64,000 nucleotides of DNA, taken from positions 682,001-746,000 of the forward strand of contig NZ_CP099960.1 in assembly GCF_024137865.1 (NCBI RefSeq). Reading direction: 5' to 3'. Below, piece after piece: positions 54,551 through 63,026 of this stretch; position 1 is the first letter of the stretch, and each line of letters starts with the position of its first letter. The notes under the pieces are model-generated. The model was not told the origin of the DNA, did not search any database, and worked only from the letters and a program-made list of their open reading frames with translations. Source of the DNA: Moraxella sp. FZFQ2102. GTDB lineage: Bacteria; Pseudomonadota; Gammaproteobacteria; Pseudomonadales; Moraxellaceae. The position numbers and the translations under genes were made by a program.

Positions 54551-56065
54551 TTACCCAATCTCAAGCCCATCACACGCCATCTCGACCGCTTTGATGATGG
54601 CAAGGGCTTTTTTGTTGGTCTCATCCCATTCTGCCATCGGGTCAGAATCTGCCACCACGCCTGCCCCTGCTTGGACATGCACCTTGCCATCTTTCATCAC
54701 TGCGGTACGAATGGCGATGGCGGTATCCATATTGCCATGCCAGCCCAGATAACCAATCGCCCCACCAAACACCGTACGGCGGACAGGCTCAACTTCATCA
54801 ATAATCTGCATGGCTCGGATTTTGGGCGCACCTGACAGCGTACCTGCCGGAAAAGTCGCACAAAACACATCAAGCGCATCGACATCATCACGCACCTGTC
54901 CTTCGACATTGCTGGCGATATGCATCACCTGCGAATAGCGTTCGATAAACATCTTGTCCGTCACCTTGACTGAGCCAATTTGACATACTCGTCCGATGTC
55001 ATTACGCCCAAGGTCAATCAGCATCAGATGCTCGGCGATTTCTTTTTGGTCGGATAGCAGTTCTGCCTCAAGCGCCAAATCCTCTGCCGCATCACGCCCA
55101 CGACGGCGAGTGCCTGCCAGTGGTCGCACCGTAACCGTACCATCTTCGATACGAGATAAAATCTCAGGTGATGCCCCGATGATGTCAAATGGCGATTTGC
55201 CTGCCCCAAAGGTTTCGCCGTGCAGCATAAACAAATACGGCGATGGGTTCAGATAACGCAGCGCTCGATACACACTCAAGGCATCACCATCAAAATCCGC
55301 CGTCATACGCTGCGCAGGTACGACTTGCATCACATCACCTGCTAGGATGTAGTCTTTGATTTTATTAACATCCTTGCAGAACTTATCCTGACCTGTGACA
55401 GACACAAAGTTTGGCTTAGGCTGTGTGGTCGTGGTCAAATCAGGTCGCTGTCCCAGTGCTTTTTCGATTGCAGCTAGGCGCACCAGTCCATCTTCATAGC
55501 CATTTTCAAGCTCGCTATTGGCATAGACAACGATGGATAAAGTATGCTCAAGATTATCAAACACCACCACTTCGGTCGATAACATCAGCCACAAATCAGG
55601 CAGATTCAGCGGATTGGGTGCATCCGACTGCCCCACCGATGGCTCAATGGTGCGAATCAAATCATAACCAAAATACCCCACCAAACCACCGCTAAACACC
55701 GGCAACGCTGGCACATCCTCCACCGTCGGCATGGTAAACTGCGCCATAAACTTGCGGATTTCATCAAATGGCTTGTCCGTCTGGGTACTCGACACTACGC
55801 CCACCAGCTCGCTGCCGACTTTCATCACGCCATCTTGGTATTCAAAATACACGCCCTTGCCAAGCCCAATCATCGAATAACGAGCAAAACGCTCACCGCC
55901 GACCACCGACTCAAACAAATAAGCTTTTGGGTTTAGTTTGCGAATATTGGCAAATACCGACACCGGTGTCGCATCGTCCATCAGGCGTTTTTTGATGAGT
56001 GGTACATGGCTGTAGCCACGGTGTTTGAATTGTAAAAACTCGTCTTTGGTCATCGGATTTGACAT
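54551..56065 (-). CDS. trpE: Anthranilate synthase component I
   Basis: Forms anthranilate from chorismate with ammonia from TrpG. The 504-residue protein has the N-terminal Trp-binding region with YLFESVVGGERFARYSMIG near residue 48. The chorismate-binding half carries VMQVVPAQRM, the RPLAGTRRRGRD motif near residue 310, LMLIDLGRNDIGRVC near 345 and FPAGTLSGAPKIRAMQIIDE near 405. The C-terminus has GGAIGYLGWHGNMDTAIAIRT. trpG, trpD and trpC are not adjacent. No clear leader peptide was found upstream. Confidence 0.95.
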   Translation of the reverse strand: MSNPMTKDEFLQFKHRGYSHVPLIKKRLMDDATPVSVFANIRKLNPKAYLFESVVGGERFARYSMIGLGKGVYFEYQDGVMKVGSELVGVVSSTQTDKPFDEIRKFMAQFTMPTVEDVPALPVFSGGLVGYFGYDLIRTIEPSVGQSDAPNPLNLPDLWLMLSTEVVVFDNLEHTLSIVVYANSELENGYEDGLVRLAAIEKALGQRPDLTTTTQPKPNFVSVTGQDKFCKDVNKIKDYILAGDVMQVVPAQRMTADFDGDALSVYRALRYLNPSPYLFMLHGETFGAGKSPFDIIGASPEILSRIEDGTVTVRPLAGTRRRGRDAAEDLALEAELLSDQKEIAEHLMLIDLGRNDIGRVCQIGSVKVTDKMFIERYSQVMHIASNVEGQVRDDVDALDVFCATFPAGTLSGAPKIRAMQIIDEVEPVRRTVFGGAIGYLGWHGNMDTAIAIRTAVMKDGKVHVQAGAGVVADSDPMAEWDETNKKALAIIKAVEMACDGLEIG

Positions 56066-56126
56066 TGTTATAATCCATGCAATTCATAAAAAATTGTCAT
56101 TATCATAGCACAATTTTATCGAAATT

Positions 56127-56168
56127 TTTATAAAAAACACACCAAGTCATTATGAACATGGCGTGCTG
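56127..56168 (-). terminator. Terminator after the DUF3298 gene
   Basis: On the minus strand, CACGCCA pairs with TGGTGTG (one G-U), with a T-rich tail. The loop is long, so this is a weaker call. Confidence 0.5.
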
Positions 56169-56175
56169 ATTTTGA

Positions 56176-57000
56176 TTATTTTAGGTATTGAGATTTTAGA
56201 ATGCCTTTAAGCTCGGCATAGCTTAGGTGCAGTGACGGCATCCCAAAGACATAAGGTGTAATCTCATAGGGCTGATACAAAAATTCCACCCCTGTCTCAT
56301 CAAACATAAAATTATCCGTCACCGCAAAATCCCAGCTATTCATAATCTCGGACGGCTCAACTTCCATCGCAATCAGATATTCATAAAACTTAGCATATAA
56401 CATCTGCTCTAGGGCATCTTGTTGCCCTGCGATGATAATGTCATCGAGCGTCAGTAGTTTTTTATTTGTCAAATCAAAGACATAGTAATAGCTACTTGGC
56501 AAATCATGCGCCCCACCCGTATAGACATTACCATCGATTCGCATCAAGGCAAGCCCTTTGTGCATACCAATCATCGATGGTGTCGCCATCACCGAATAGC
56601 TATAGATACTGTCTTCGGCACGCGCAGTATTGACAGCACCAACCAGATTATTTGTAATACGATTCAGCTCACGAGCAAGCTCACGGTCAGTCACCAATGG
56701 CTTATCATAAAAAGTTTTGGTTTGCTTGGCGATGGCAGAGTTTGGGTCATGCTCATCCAGTACATCAATGATGGCAAGCACATCTTTATTAATCACACTA
56801 TCTAGCCACATATGCCCTGTGTGTATCAGCTGATAATCGACGCTCGGGCAATACTCGCCACAGCTCTCATATGGCGTACCATCTGTCTCAACCCATTTGG
56901 ACTGCACATAAAAATCGCTCGCCTGCGCTAAGCTGAACGCACCAAGTCCCATCGCCAATATCATTGCCATCAAAGTGTGTTTTCGTGGATGAGTTTGCAT
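56176..57000 (-). CDS. Exported DUF3298/DUF4163 (RsiV-like) protein
   Basis: A 274-residue protein with a Sec signal peptide (MAMILAMGLGAFSLAQA, cleavage near residue 27). An N-terminal domain has two close cysteines (SCGEYCPS). A DUF3298-like domain follows, with the hallmark NVYTGGAHDLPSSYYYVFDL near residue 160, LLTLDDII and the C-terminal YQPYEITPYVFGMPSLHLSY. Relatives include lysozyme-sensing RsiV and PdaC, but DUF3298 alone is of unknown function. It probably acts in the periplasm. Confidence 0.8.
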   Translation of the reverse strand: MQTHPRKHTLMAMILAMGLGAFSLAQASDFYVQSKWVETDGTPYESCGEYCPSVDYQLIHTGHMWLDSVINKDVLAIIDVLDEHDPNSAIAKQTKTFYDKPLVTDRELARELNRITNNLVGAVNTARAEDSIYSYSVMATPSMIGMHKGLALMRIDGNVYTGGAHDLPSSYYYVFDLTNKKLLTLDDIIIAGQQDALEQMLYAKFYEYLIAMEVEPSEIMNSWDFAVTDNFMFDETGVEFLYQPYEITPYVFGMPSLHLSYAELKGILKSQYLK

Positions 57001-57161
57001 TGAGTTACCTATTTTTGATTTTCGCCAAGTGCTTAATAAAGATAATTCATCATAGCATAGATATCACATGGTTGAAAATAGTTAATTTAATTTGGCTCAT
57101 CTCAGTATCAATTATTAAATTTGTATAATCAATAGAATTGAATTTTTATGATGAATTTGGC

Positions 57162-57216
57162 TTGCCAAGCATCTGATAAAGGCGTATAGTAATACTACCG
57201 ATACCCAATCGGTAGT
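57162..57216 (+). promoter_or_regulatory. Butanediol dehydrogenase promoter and operator-like palindrome
   Basis: TTGCCA (57162-57167) and TATAGT (57185-57190) are spaced 17 bp apart. Directly after the -10 box, at the expected start site, lies the perfect 9-bp inverted repeat ACTACCGAT-ACCCA-ATCGGTAGT (57194-57216). The position suits a repressor, for example of the TetR type; no regulator gene is adjacent. Confidence 0.7.
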
Positions 57217-57240
57217 TGTATTTTCCTAAGGAAACGAATT

Positions 57241-58281
57241 ATGAGTATGAAAGTCGCTCGCTGGTATGGTCAGCGTGATATCCGTGTTGAAACCGCTCCT
57301 ATTCCTAGTCCAAAAGCCCATCAAGTCAAAATCGCTGTCAAATACACAGGCATTTGCGGTTCTGATTTGCACGAATACCTAGGTGGTCCAATTTTTATCC
57401 CCACCAAAGACAACCACCCTTATTCAGGTCAAAAAGCCCCCATCACCATGGGTCATGAATTTGCTGGTGAAATCGTGGAAGTCGGTAGCGATGTGACTGG
57501 TGTGCAAGTGGGCGACCGTGTCACCGTTGAGCCAATCCTTGCCAAAAACGGTCTAACAGGCAAATACAACCTAGACGAAAACTTAGGCTTTGTAGGCCTG
57601 ATGGCGGATGGCGGCTTTGCTGAATTTTGTGTGGTGGATGCCGAGCTTGTGCATAAGCTACCTGATAGCATTGACTACGAACAAGGCGCCTTGACCGAAC
57701 CTGCTGCCGTTGCCCTATATGCCGTGCGTCAAAGCAAACTAAAAGCTGGCGATACCGCTGCCGTGTTTGGCTGTGGCCCGATTGGTCTATTGGTCATCGA
57801 AGCCTTGCGTGCAGCGGGTGCGACCGACATTTATGCCGTAGAACTATCTGCCGAACGCCAAGCCAAAGCCACTGAGCTTGGTGCCATCGTCATTGACCCT
57901 GCCAAAGTGGACGCTGTCGCCGAAATCAAACGCCTAACAGGCGGTGGTGCGGATGTGTCATTTGAAGTCACAGGCGTCGCCCCTGTGCTTAAGCAGTCCA
58001 TTGAAGCCATCAAAAATGACGGTGAATGTGTGATTGTCAGTATCTGGGAAGGCGAAGCATCTATCCATCCGAACGAAATTGTCATCAAAGAAAAAACCGT
58101 CAAAGGCATCATTGCCTATCGCGATGTATTCCCCGCAGTGCTAAAACTGATGGAACAAGGCTACTTTAGCAAAGATAAGCTTGTGACCAAACGCATTAAG
58201 CTTGAAAATATCGTCGAAGAAGGCTTTGAAGCACTGGTCAAAGAAAAAAGCCAAGTTAAGATTTTGGTTGAGCCAAAATAA
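57241..58281 (+). CDS. (R,R)-2,3-butanediol dehydrogenase-type zinc alcohol dehydrogenase
   Basis: A 346-residue medium-chain dehydrogenase interconverting acetoin and 2,3-butanediol or a similar diol, NAD(H)-linked. Catalytic zinc ligands are visible in YTGICGSDLHEY near residue 38 (Cys) and APITMGHEFAGE near residue 75 (His, Glu). The coenzyme motif is FGCGPIGLLVIEAL near residue 177. The lobe that carries four structural-zinc cysteines in many relatives reads VEPILAKNGLTGKYNLDENL, with no cysteine. This form and the closing sequence resemble Bacillus/Staphylococcus-type enzymes, hinting at transfer. taagga lies 8 bp before the ATG. Confidence 0.85.
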   Translation: MSMKVARWYGQRDIRVETAPIPSPKAHQVKIAVKYTGICGSDLHEYLGGPIFIPTKDNHPYSGQKAPITMGHEFAGEIVEVGSDVTGVQVGDRVTVEPILAKNGLTGKYNLDENLGFVGLMADGGFAEFCVVDAELVHKLPDSIDYEQGALTEPAAVALYAVRQSKLKAGDTAAVFGCGPIGLLVIEALRAAGATDIYAVELSAERQAKATELGAIVIDPAKVDAVAEIKRLTGGGADVSFEVTGVAPVLKQSIEAIKNDGECVIVSIWEGEASIHPNEIVIKEKTVKGIIAYRDVFPAVLKLMEQGYFSKDKLVTKRIKLENIVEEGFEALVKEKSQVKILVEPK

Positions 58282-58309
58282 ACCAACCAATCTTGCTTAA
58301 ATTTACCAA

Positions 58310-58342
58310 AAAATCCCAAAGTATCAACACTTTGGGATTTTT
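58310..58342. terminator. Intrinsic terminator after the butanediol dehydrogenase gene
   Basis: aaatcccaaagt pairs over 12 bp with actttgggattt, followed by ttt; an A run on the other side lets it also serve the converging lipoprotein gene. Confidence 0.85.
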
Positions 58343-58347
58343 CTCAC

Positions 58348-59010
58348 TCACCAAAACAGCCCAAAATTCACCCGCTTGCCATCAGCACGCAGTTTGGCAG
58401 CGACTATCATCGCCATCAGCGCATGATCATAACGCGCACCATCACGGATCAGCCAAGCGCTGTTGCTGTTTTGGGTAAGTTTACTGATCACGGGCGCAGC
58501 CGTGCAGCGATCAGGTGCGGTGCAGCTTGTCATTGTTACTTGCTTATTGATAAATCCTTGAAAATCATCGATATAATACGGATTTTTATCTTTTTTCTGC
58601 GCAAGAAATTCATACGCGTGCAAGTCATCGCCTTGATGGTATGCCATATTCACCGCAAGATTCAGCCAGTATTTGTATTCATCCAAAAAACTGCCCGTGC
58701 CATCTGCATTCAGCTGCAATCTTGCGCCATCATGTCCGACCAAGTGATGATGATTAACAAAGCGGATAAACTCATCGCGCAAGGCGACATCATACGCCTG
58801 CCCTGCTTGCGAGTATAGATATGCCTGCGCCATCGGTAATAAGATGGCAAAGTCATACTGCGCATAACTTTGGGTGGTTGGGGTTGTGGTTGGTACTTGG
58901 CTTGGTGTGGTGTTTGGCAGATTGGCACAGCCTGCACTTGCCAAAATCACCGCCATAGCACCTGCAACAATACTGATCTTGCCAAAAAATCGCGTCATCT
59001 GCCCCATCAT
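58348..59010 (-). CDS. Hypothetical lipoprotein
   Basis: A 220-residue predicted lipoprotein; the signal peptide ends in lipobox ASAGC (cysteine near residue 28). A Thr/Pro-rich linker (TTPTTQSY) and a helical domain with YKYWLNLAVNMAYHQGDDLHAYEFL near residue 113 follow. Two cysteines (SCTAPDRC) could form a disulfide. I recognise no family. The start overlaps the rlmA stop by 4 bp, so it is translated after rlmA; a second Met at residue 5 is an alternative start. Confidence 0.6.
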   Translation of the reverse strand: MMGQMTRFFGKISIVAGAMAVILASAGCANLPNTTPSQVPTTTPTTQSYAQYDFAILLPMAQAYLYSQAGQAYDVALRDEFIRFVNHHHLVGHDGARLQLNADGTGSFLDEYKYWLNLAVNMAYHQGDDLHAYEFLAQKKDKNPYYIDDFQGFINKQVTMTSCTAPDRCTAAPVISKLTQNSNSAWLIRDGARYDHALMAMIVAAKLRADGKRVNFGLFW

Positions 59011-59819
59011 CTCACCGCCTTTTTAAACACAAACACACAAAATTCGCCACGCACATCAAGCGTATCAAAGCGTTCAAGCTCGGCTCGTTTGTCAGCTTTT
59101 GCCTTGTAGGCATAAGGTGTCATGGCAATCAGATGCTTAAGCATGGTATTATCCAAGCTAAACTCACTGATTATCAAATGCTCATCTACAAGCTCAAATT
59201 CAGGCGCCAGACTTGCGATGAACTTCTTTGGCTCATGCGGTATCACTTGACCGAACAATGCTTCACGCATGGCATACAGATGGTTGGGTGCAGGGGTTGC
59301 TACGATCAGATGACCCGTTGGCTGTAGCACTCTTAGCATCTCATCTTTTGGTAGCGGGCTAAATAGACTCGTGCAGACATCGATACTGCCATCTGCCACA
59401 GGCAGTATCGCACCTGTGCCGACCACCCAAGTGATGTTAGTGCTGGTTTTATACGCTTTGGCGGCGGCTTGCACAGCAGATTTGGCGATATCCACGCCGA
59501 TGACAGTTTGTGCTACCTGCCCAAGTGCTTCGGTATAGTAGCCTTCACCGCAGCCGATATCAAGCACCGTGCGTGCCGACAAGCGACTGATGATATGCTG
59601 TACGCCTGCCTTGAGCGGCTGATAATATCCTGCTGACAAAAACGCCCGCCGTGCTGCCACCGACTCGGGCGTATCACCAGGATTTTTGCTCTTTTTGTGC
59701 TGAACAACGTGCAGATTGACATAGCCTTCTTTGGCGATATCAAAGCTGTGATTGGATGGACAGCGGTAGCTTTTTTGGGTAAGTGTCAAGGACTGTTGGC
59801 AGATTGGACAGGTGAGCAT
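59007..59819 (-). CDS. rlmA: 23S rRNA (guanine745-N1)-methyltransferase-like protein
   Basis: A 270-residue SAM-dependent methyltransferase. The zinc finger CPICQ...C near residues 4-20 precedes the RlmA-like segment NHSFDIAKEGYVNLHVVQHKK and the SAM motif VLDIGCGEGYYTEAL near residue 85. ISLFSPLPKDEMLRVLQPTGH-like strands (here CTSLFSPLPKDEMLRVL) follow near 145. RlmA methylates G745 (or G748 as TlrB) in 23S rRNA domain II. ATG 59819 (MLTCPICQ) is chosen over an upstream frame to 59930 that would overlap the next gene. Confidence 0.88.
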   Translation of the reverse strand: MLTCPICQQSLTLTQKSYRCPSNHSFDIAKEGYVNLHVVQHKKSKNPGDTPESVAARRAFLSAGYYQPLKAGVQHIISRLSARTVLDIGCGEGYYTEALGQVAQTVIGVDIAKSAVQAAAKAYKTSTNITWVVGTGAILPVADGSIDVCTSLFSPLPKDEMLRVLQPTGHLIVATPAPNHLYAMREALFGQVIPHEPKKFIASLAPEFELVDEHLIISEFSLDNTMLKHLIAMTPYAYKAKADKRAELERFDTLDVRGEFCVFVFKKAVR

Positions 59820-59898
59820 GATGTATTTTGAGTCATTGTCAATGGATTGGTTATTGTAGCATAGCTGACTGATTTTTTGGGATTGGCGGTGTTGGTGT

Positions 59899-60762
59899 TT
59901 ATTTTTTGCCTGCCAAAATGCCACTGCCAATCACAAGCCCAATCCCCACCATCGCCATCATCGGTAGCATCTCATCAAATGCGACAACCCCGTACAAGGT
60001 AGATAGCACAACGGTCAGATATGCCAAAGCAGACACCATAAATTTACGCCCAACCTTATAAGCATGAGTCATTGCCAACTGCCCAAACATCGCCGACAGC
60101 CCAATGCCCAATAAATACGGCACCATCTCCACGCTGATCATCGTCCAGCCCTTGATGGTACTGATGATGAAAGTCACCACGCTTGCCAATGCCGAAAAAT
60201 AAAACACAATCCGCCACGACGGCTCACCAAGTAGCGACAGCTCTCGCACCTGTAGATAGGCATAGCCTGCCACCGCACCACTGCCCAAGCCCACCAAAGT
60301 CGGTAGCCATCCGTGTCCCAAGATACTCGGCTGCAAAATCAAGCCAATACCCACCAAGCCAAGCATCAAGGCAAACCAAGTCAGCCCAGATGGATATTGC
60401 TTCAAAATCAGCACCGAAAACAGTGCCAAAAATAAACTGGAAGTATAATTAAAAGTAATCGCCGTCGCCAAAGGCAGATGCACCAAGCCAAAAAAGAACA
60501 TCACAAGCCCAAGCGTACCCGCTAGCGACCGCCAAAAATGTGCTTTGGGATAAGCGGTAGCAAAACTTTGTTTGGCGATACACGCCTGCACGCCAAGCAC
60601 AATCGTAGCAAAAATCACTCGCCAAAACACCAGTTCGTACTCGTGCATGGCAAATCGACCGCCTGCCGCCTTGACCAAAATACCCATCGTACAAAAACAT
60701 ACCGCAGCGACCACCATCCATAGCGAGCCAAGAAATGAGCCTGTGTCTGTGTATGATTTCAT
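59899..60762 (-). CDS. EamA/DMT family transporter
   Basis: A 287-residue, ten-helix drug/metabolite transporter with two EamA repeats. Examples are MVVAAVCFCTMGILVKAAG at the N-terminus, LPLATAITFNYTSSLFLALFSV near residue 95, and the second repeat from about residue 160. Substrates of this family (amino acids, metabolites, siderophores) cannot be predicted from sequence. It lies 79 bp upstream of rlmA on the same strand. Confidence 0.85.
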   Translation of the reverse strand: MKSYTDTGSFLGSLWMVVAAVCFCTMGILVKAAGGRFAMHEYELVFWRVIFATIVLGVQACIAKQSFATAYPKAHFWRSLAGTLGLVMFFFGLVHLPLATAITFNYTSSLFLALFSVLILKQYPSGLTWFALMLGLVGIGLILQPSILGHGWLPTLVGLGSGAVAGYAYLQVRELSLLGEPSWRIVFYFSALASVVTFIISTIKGWTMISVEMVPYLLGIGLSAMFGQLAMTHAYKVGRKFMVSALAYLTVVLSTLYGVVAFDEMLPMMAMVGIGLVIGSGILAGKK

Positions 60763-60846
60763 CGATGACCACCTTTTTATAACAAAAAATGGGACGCATC
60801 ACGCCCCACTGTATTATAACCACTTAGCCAACTAAAGCAAGCACAA

Positions 60847-61371
60847 TCATCGTGCCTGTTCTGGCGTTTGGTTGTACATATAACGATAAATCAGCCAATC
60901 GCCTTGAGAGTGTTTTAGGATAAACAGTTCACGGTTATGATCCAGATGTCGGCTGCCGTCTTTTTTATTGGTGACATACGAGCCGACAGGATGGATGGTC
61001 GCCACCATCGCCAGCTGGTCATCGACGACGATATCATCAATCACATAATCAATGGTGCCAAAATCCATCGCCGAAAAGGTACCTTGATAATTTTGTAGCA
61101 CCTGTGCTTTGCCTTTGGCAGTTAAGCGATCTTGAAAAGTAGTCACCACATCAGGATGCAGCACGCTTGCAATCCCATCCACATCAGCGGTGCGCATCGC
61201 CTGCTGATAACGCTGCATGACGGCTCGTACGGCAGCTTCATTCGCCTGCTGAGTCGCTGATGGCGTATTTGTGCTGACGATGACAGGCTGCGTGACGCTT
61301 GGTGTGGCAGCACAGGCACTTAGCATCACTGCCGCCATGGGTATTGTCAATGATTTTAGAGTATATTTCAT
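60847..61371 (-). CDS. NTF2-like/DUF4440-type lipoprotein
   Basis: A 174-residue lipoprotein with lipobox LSAC (cysteine at residue 20). A short Thr/Ser-rich linker and an NTF2-like domain follow: YQQAMRTADVDGIASVLHPDVV near residue 54, FGTIDYVIDDIVVDDQLAMV, and the closing strands NRELFILKHSQGDWLIYRYMY. The last pattern mirrors the exported protein at 35806-36393. The function is unknown. Confidence 0.75.
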   Translation of the reverse strand: MKYTLKSLTIPMAAVMLSACAATPSVTQPVIVSTNTPSATQQANEAAVRAVMQRYQQAMRTADVDGIASVLHPDVVTTFQDRLTAKGKAQVLQNYQGTFSAMDFGTIDYVIDDIVVDDQLAMVATIHPVGSYVTNKKDGSRHLDHNRELFILKHSQGDWLIYRYMYNQTPEQAR

Positions 61372-61402
61372 GTTATTTTCCTTATTGTTGTGGTGTGATT
61401 GA

Positions 61403-61987
61403 TTATTTATCCGAAGTCAAACCCAATAGCGAGAAGCCACCCGTCTTGGCGGTGGTGCCATTTTTGACCAGATACATCTGCAGCATCCCGAGTGCTTCTA
61501 GCTGCTTGGCTTGCTGAAGGCTACCGACATCCACAGCATTTAGGTTTGAGCCTTGTAGGGCGGTGATGAGTGTGTGTTTGGCGTCGGCGTCATCGCCTGC
61601 GATCAGCACCGTCGGCGCATCTCGATCGGCGACTTTTTTGGCATTTAGCATAAATGCCGATGTGGTGTTAAATGCCTTTAGGATGCGTGCTGATGGCAAT
61701 GCCTGCTGCAGCAAGCTTGCTGCTGACTCGCCTTGTGGCACGACCAATGTGTCTAGCGTCTGAAAATTAACAGGATTTGAGATATCGATGATGATTTTAT
61801 CGCTAAGCTTGGCCTGATGATCCGCCACAAACTGCTGATGTGATGCATACGGAATCGCCAAAATCACCAATGAATCCAGTGTATCAGGGACATCACGACC
61901 GATGAGCGTGACCGCATGGCCGGCGTCTTGTAGATGGGATTTGATGGCATTGGCCATGTTGCCTTGGCCGATGATTGAGATGTTCAT
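61403..61987 (-). CDS. NADPH-dependent F420 reductase-like oxidoreductase
   Basis: A 194-residue Rossmann protein: MNISIIGQGNMANAIKSHL gives the GxGxMA dinucleotide motif at residues 7-12. IIIDISNPVNF near residue 69, LKAFNTTSAFML near residue 103 and LEALGMLQMYLV near the C-terminus match the F420-dependent NADP reductase/ProC-like family. Moraxellaceae are not known to make F420, so the true substrate is probably different. It is likely cotranscribed with the lipoprotein 31 bp downstream. Confidence 0.8.
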   Translation of the reverse strand: MNISIIGQGNMANAIKSHLQDAGHAVTLIGRDVPDTLDSLVILAIPYASHQQFVADHQAKLSDKIIIDISNPVNFQTLDTLVVPQGESAASLLQQALPSARILKAFNTTSAFMLNAKKVADRDAPTVLIAGDDADAKHTLITALQGSNLNAVDVGSLQQAKQLEALGMLQMYLVKNGTTAKTGGFSLLGLTSDK

Positions 61988-62119
61988 ATAACGATCCTTT
62001 TTTTATTGTTATGACTTTTATTGTTATGACATCATCATACGCCAATACTTAGGCGGTTGGCAATGGGTAGAACTTGGCGGTCATTTAGGTGGGGTGGTGA
62101 TCGATGAGATGCAGTACTT

Positions 62120-62482
62120 TTAAGCATCAAGCAATCGTCTTAGTAGTTCGATTTCTTTGTCTTTTTGTTCAAGTAGTTGTTTTTGATGGTCAATGATGAG
62201 TTGTAATTTTTCTAATTCTTGGGCGTTGTCATAGTATTTATTGGCATAATTACCGTGATTATCTCCAATCAGTAGTGAAAAATCACGCTCTTCTTTTAAT
62301 AAATCTACAATATCAATATTAAATACATTGGCGATATTTTGTAGATGTTCAACAGTAATTTTGCTCTCGCCACGCTCAAGCTTACCGTAGCCATTTTTTG
62401 ACATACCTAACTCATGAGCCATCTCTTCTTGGCTCAAATCAAGCTTAGACCGTAGCTTTTGTAGGTTGGTATGTATTGGCAT
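62120..62482 (-). CDS. XRE-family transcriptional regulator with C-terminal coiled coil
   Basis: A 120-residue protein. Residues 5-62 are an HTH_3/XRE domain (LQKLRSKLDLSQEEMAHELG, KNGYGKLERGESKITVEHL). Residues 88-118 are a Glu/Gln/Lys/Leu-rich coiled coil (LEKLQLIIDHQKQLLEQKDK), likely for dimerisation. It is AT-richer than the housekeeping genes and divergent from a secreted-protein gene, with palindromic sequence between. It may repress its own transcription and that of the neighbour. Confidence 0.85.
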   Translation of the reverse strand: MPIHTNLQKLRSKLDLSQEEMAHELGMSKNGYGKLERGESKITVEHLQNIANVFNIDIVDLLKEERDFSLLIGDNHGNYANKYYDNAQELEKLQLIIDHQKQLLEQKDKEIELLRRLLDA

Positions 62483-62545
62483 AGAAAACCTGTTTTGTGG
62501 TTAGAAGATATTAAAAAATGGTTAATCAAAATACTGTTTTGTTGG

Positions 62546-62561
62546 TTGATAATAATATCAA
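62546..62561. promoter_or_regulatory. Operator-like palindrome between the XRE gene and the secreted-protein gene
   Basis: TTGATA-ATAA-TATCAA is a perfect 6-bp inverted repeat with a 4-bp spacer, 12 bp before a TATAAT (62573-62578) that faces the secreted-protein gene. A possible XRE binding site. Confidence 0.4.
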
Positions 62562-62627
62562 ATATCACTTATTATAATACTAAGTTCAACGATAAACAAA
62601 CATTTTTATGGTTATGGGTTAGAATTT

Positions 62628-62981
62628 ATGAAAAAACTTATCCTTGCACTGTCTCTACTTTCATTATCTTTGTCAGCAAATGCAAATTGCTATGGTACAA
62701 GCACCATGTATAGATGTTATGATACCAACAGCGGAAATTCATATAATGTGCTGAAGTCAGGCAATATGACCTATGTGAATGGCTATAATTCTAACACTGG
62801 CAGTACATGGAGTAGCAATTCACACACTATTGGCAATATGACCATCCAAAATGGCTATGATAAAGATGGTAACAGCTGGAACCAAACCATTAACCGAATG
62901 GGTTCCTACACTAGCTATAGTGGCACTGACAGTGATGGTAATTATTACCACACCACCTGTGGCACATATGGTTGCTTCTAA
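62628..62981 (+). CDS. Small secreted protein with GNMT/GNSW repeats
   Basis: A 117-residue protein with a clear signal peptide (MKKLILALSLLSLSLSANA, cleavage before NCYG). The mature part of about 98 residues is polar, Asn/Ser/Thr/Gly/Tyr-rich. It is built of roughly 23-residue imperfect units such as GNMTYVNGYNSNTGSTW, GNMTIQNGYDKDGNSW and GSYTSYSGTDSDGNYY. Cysteine pairs at both ends (CYGTSTMYRC, CGTYGC) could close the fold. It resembles a short all-beta repeat protein. No catalytic motif; the function is unknown. It is AT-rich and divergent from the XRE regulator. Confidence 0.72.
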   Translation: MKKLILALSLLSLSLSANANCYGTSTMYRCYDTNSGNSYNVLKSGNMTYVNGYNSNTGSTWSSNSHTIGNMTIQNGYDKDGNSWNQTINRMGSYTSYSGTDSDGNYYHTTCGTYGCF

Positions 62982-63026
62982 TCAATTATTTGTATTTTAT
63001 GACCATCTATCAACCATAAGCAACCT

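Noticed and set aside
56066-56175. Possible trp attenuator before trpE
   Set aside because: No short frame with tandem Trp codons and no alternative stem pair was found.
38101-57133. The word aaatttgtataatcaa occurring before the EIIC-like gene and in the gap before the butanediol dehydrogenase gene
   Set aside because: It is best explained as two AT-rich -10 regions that look alike; two copies are too few to call a repeat.
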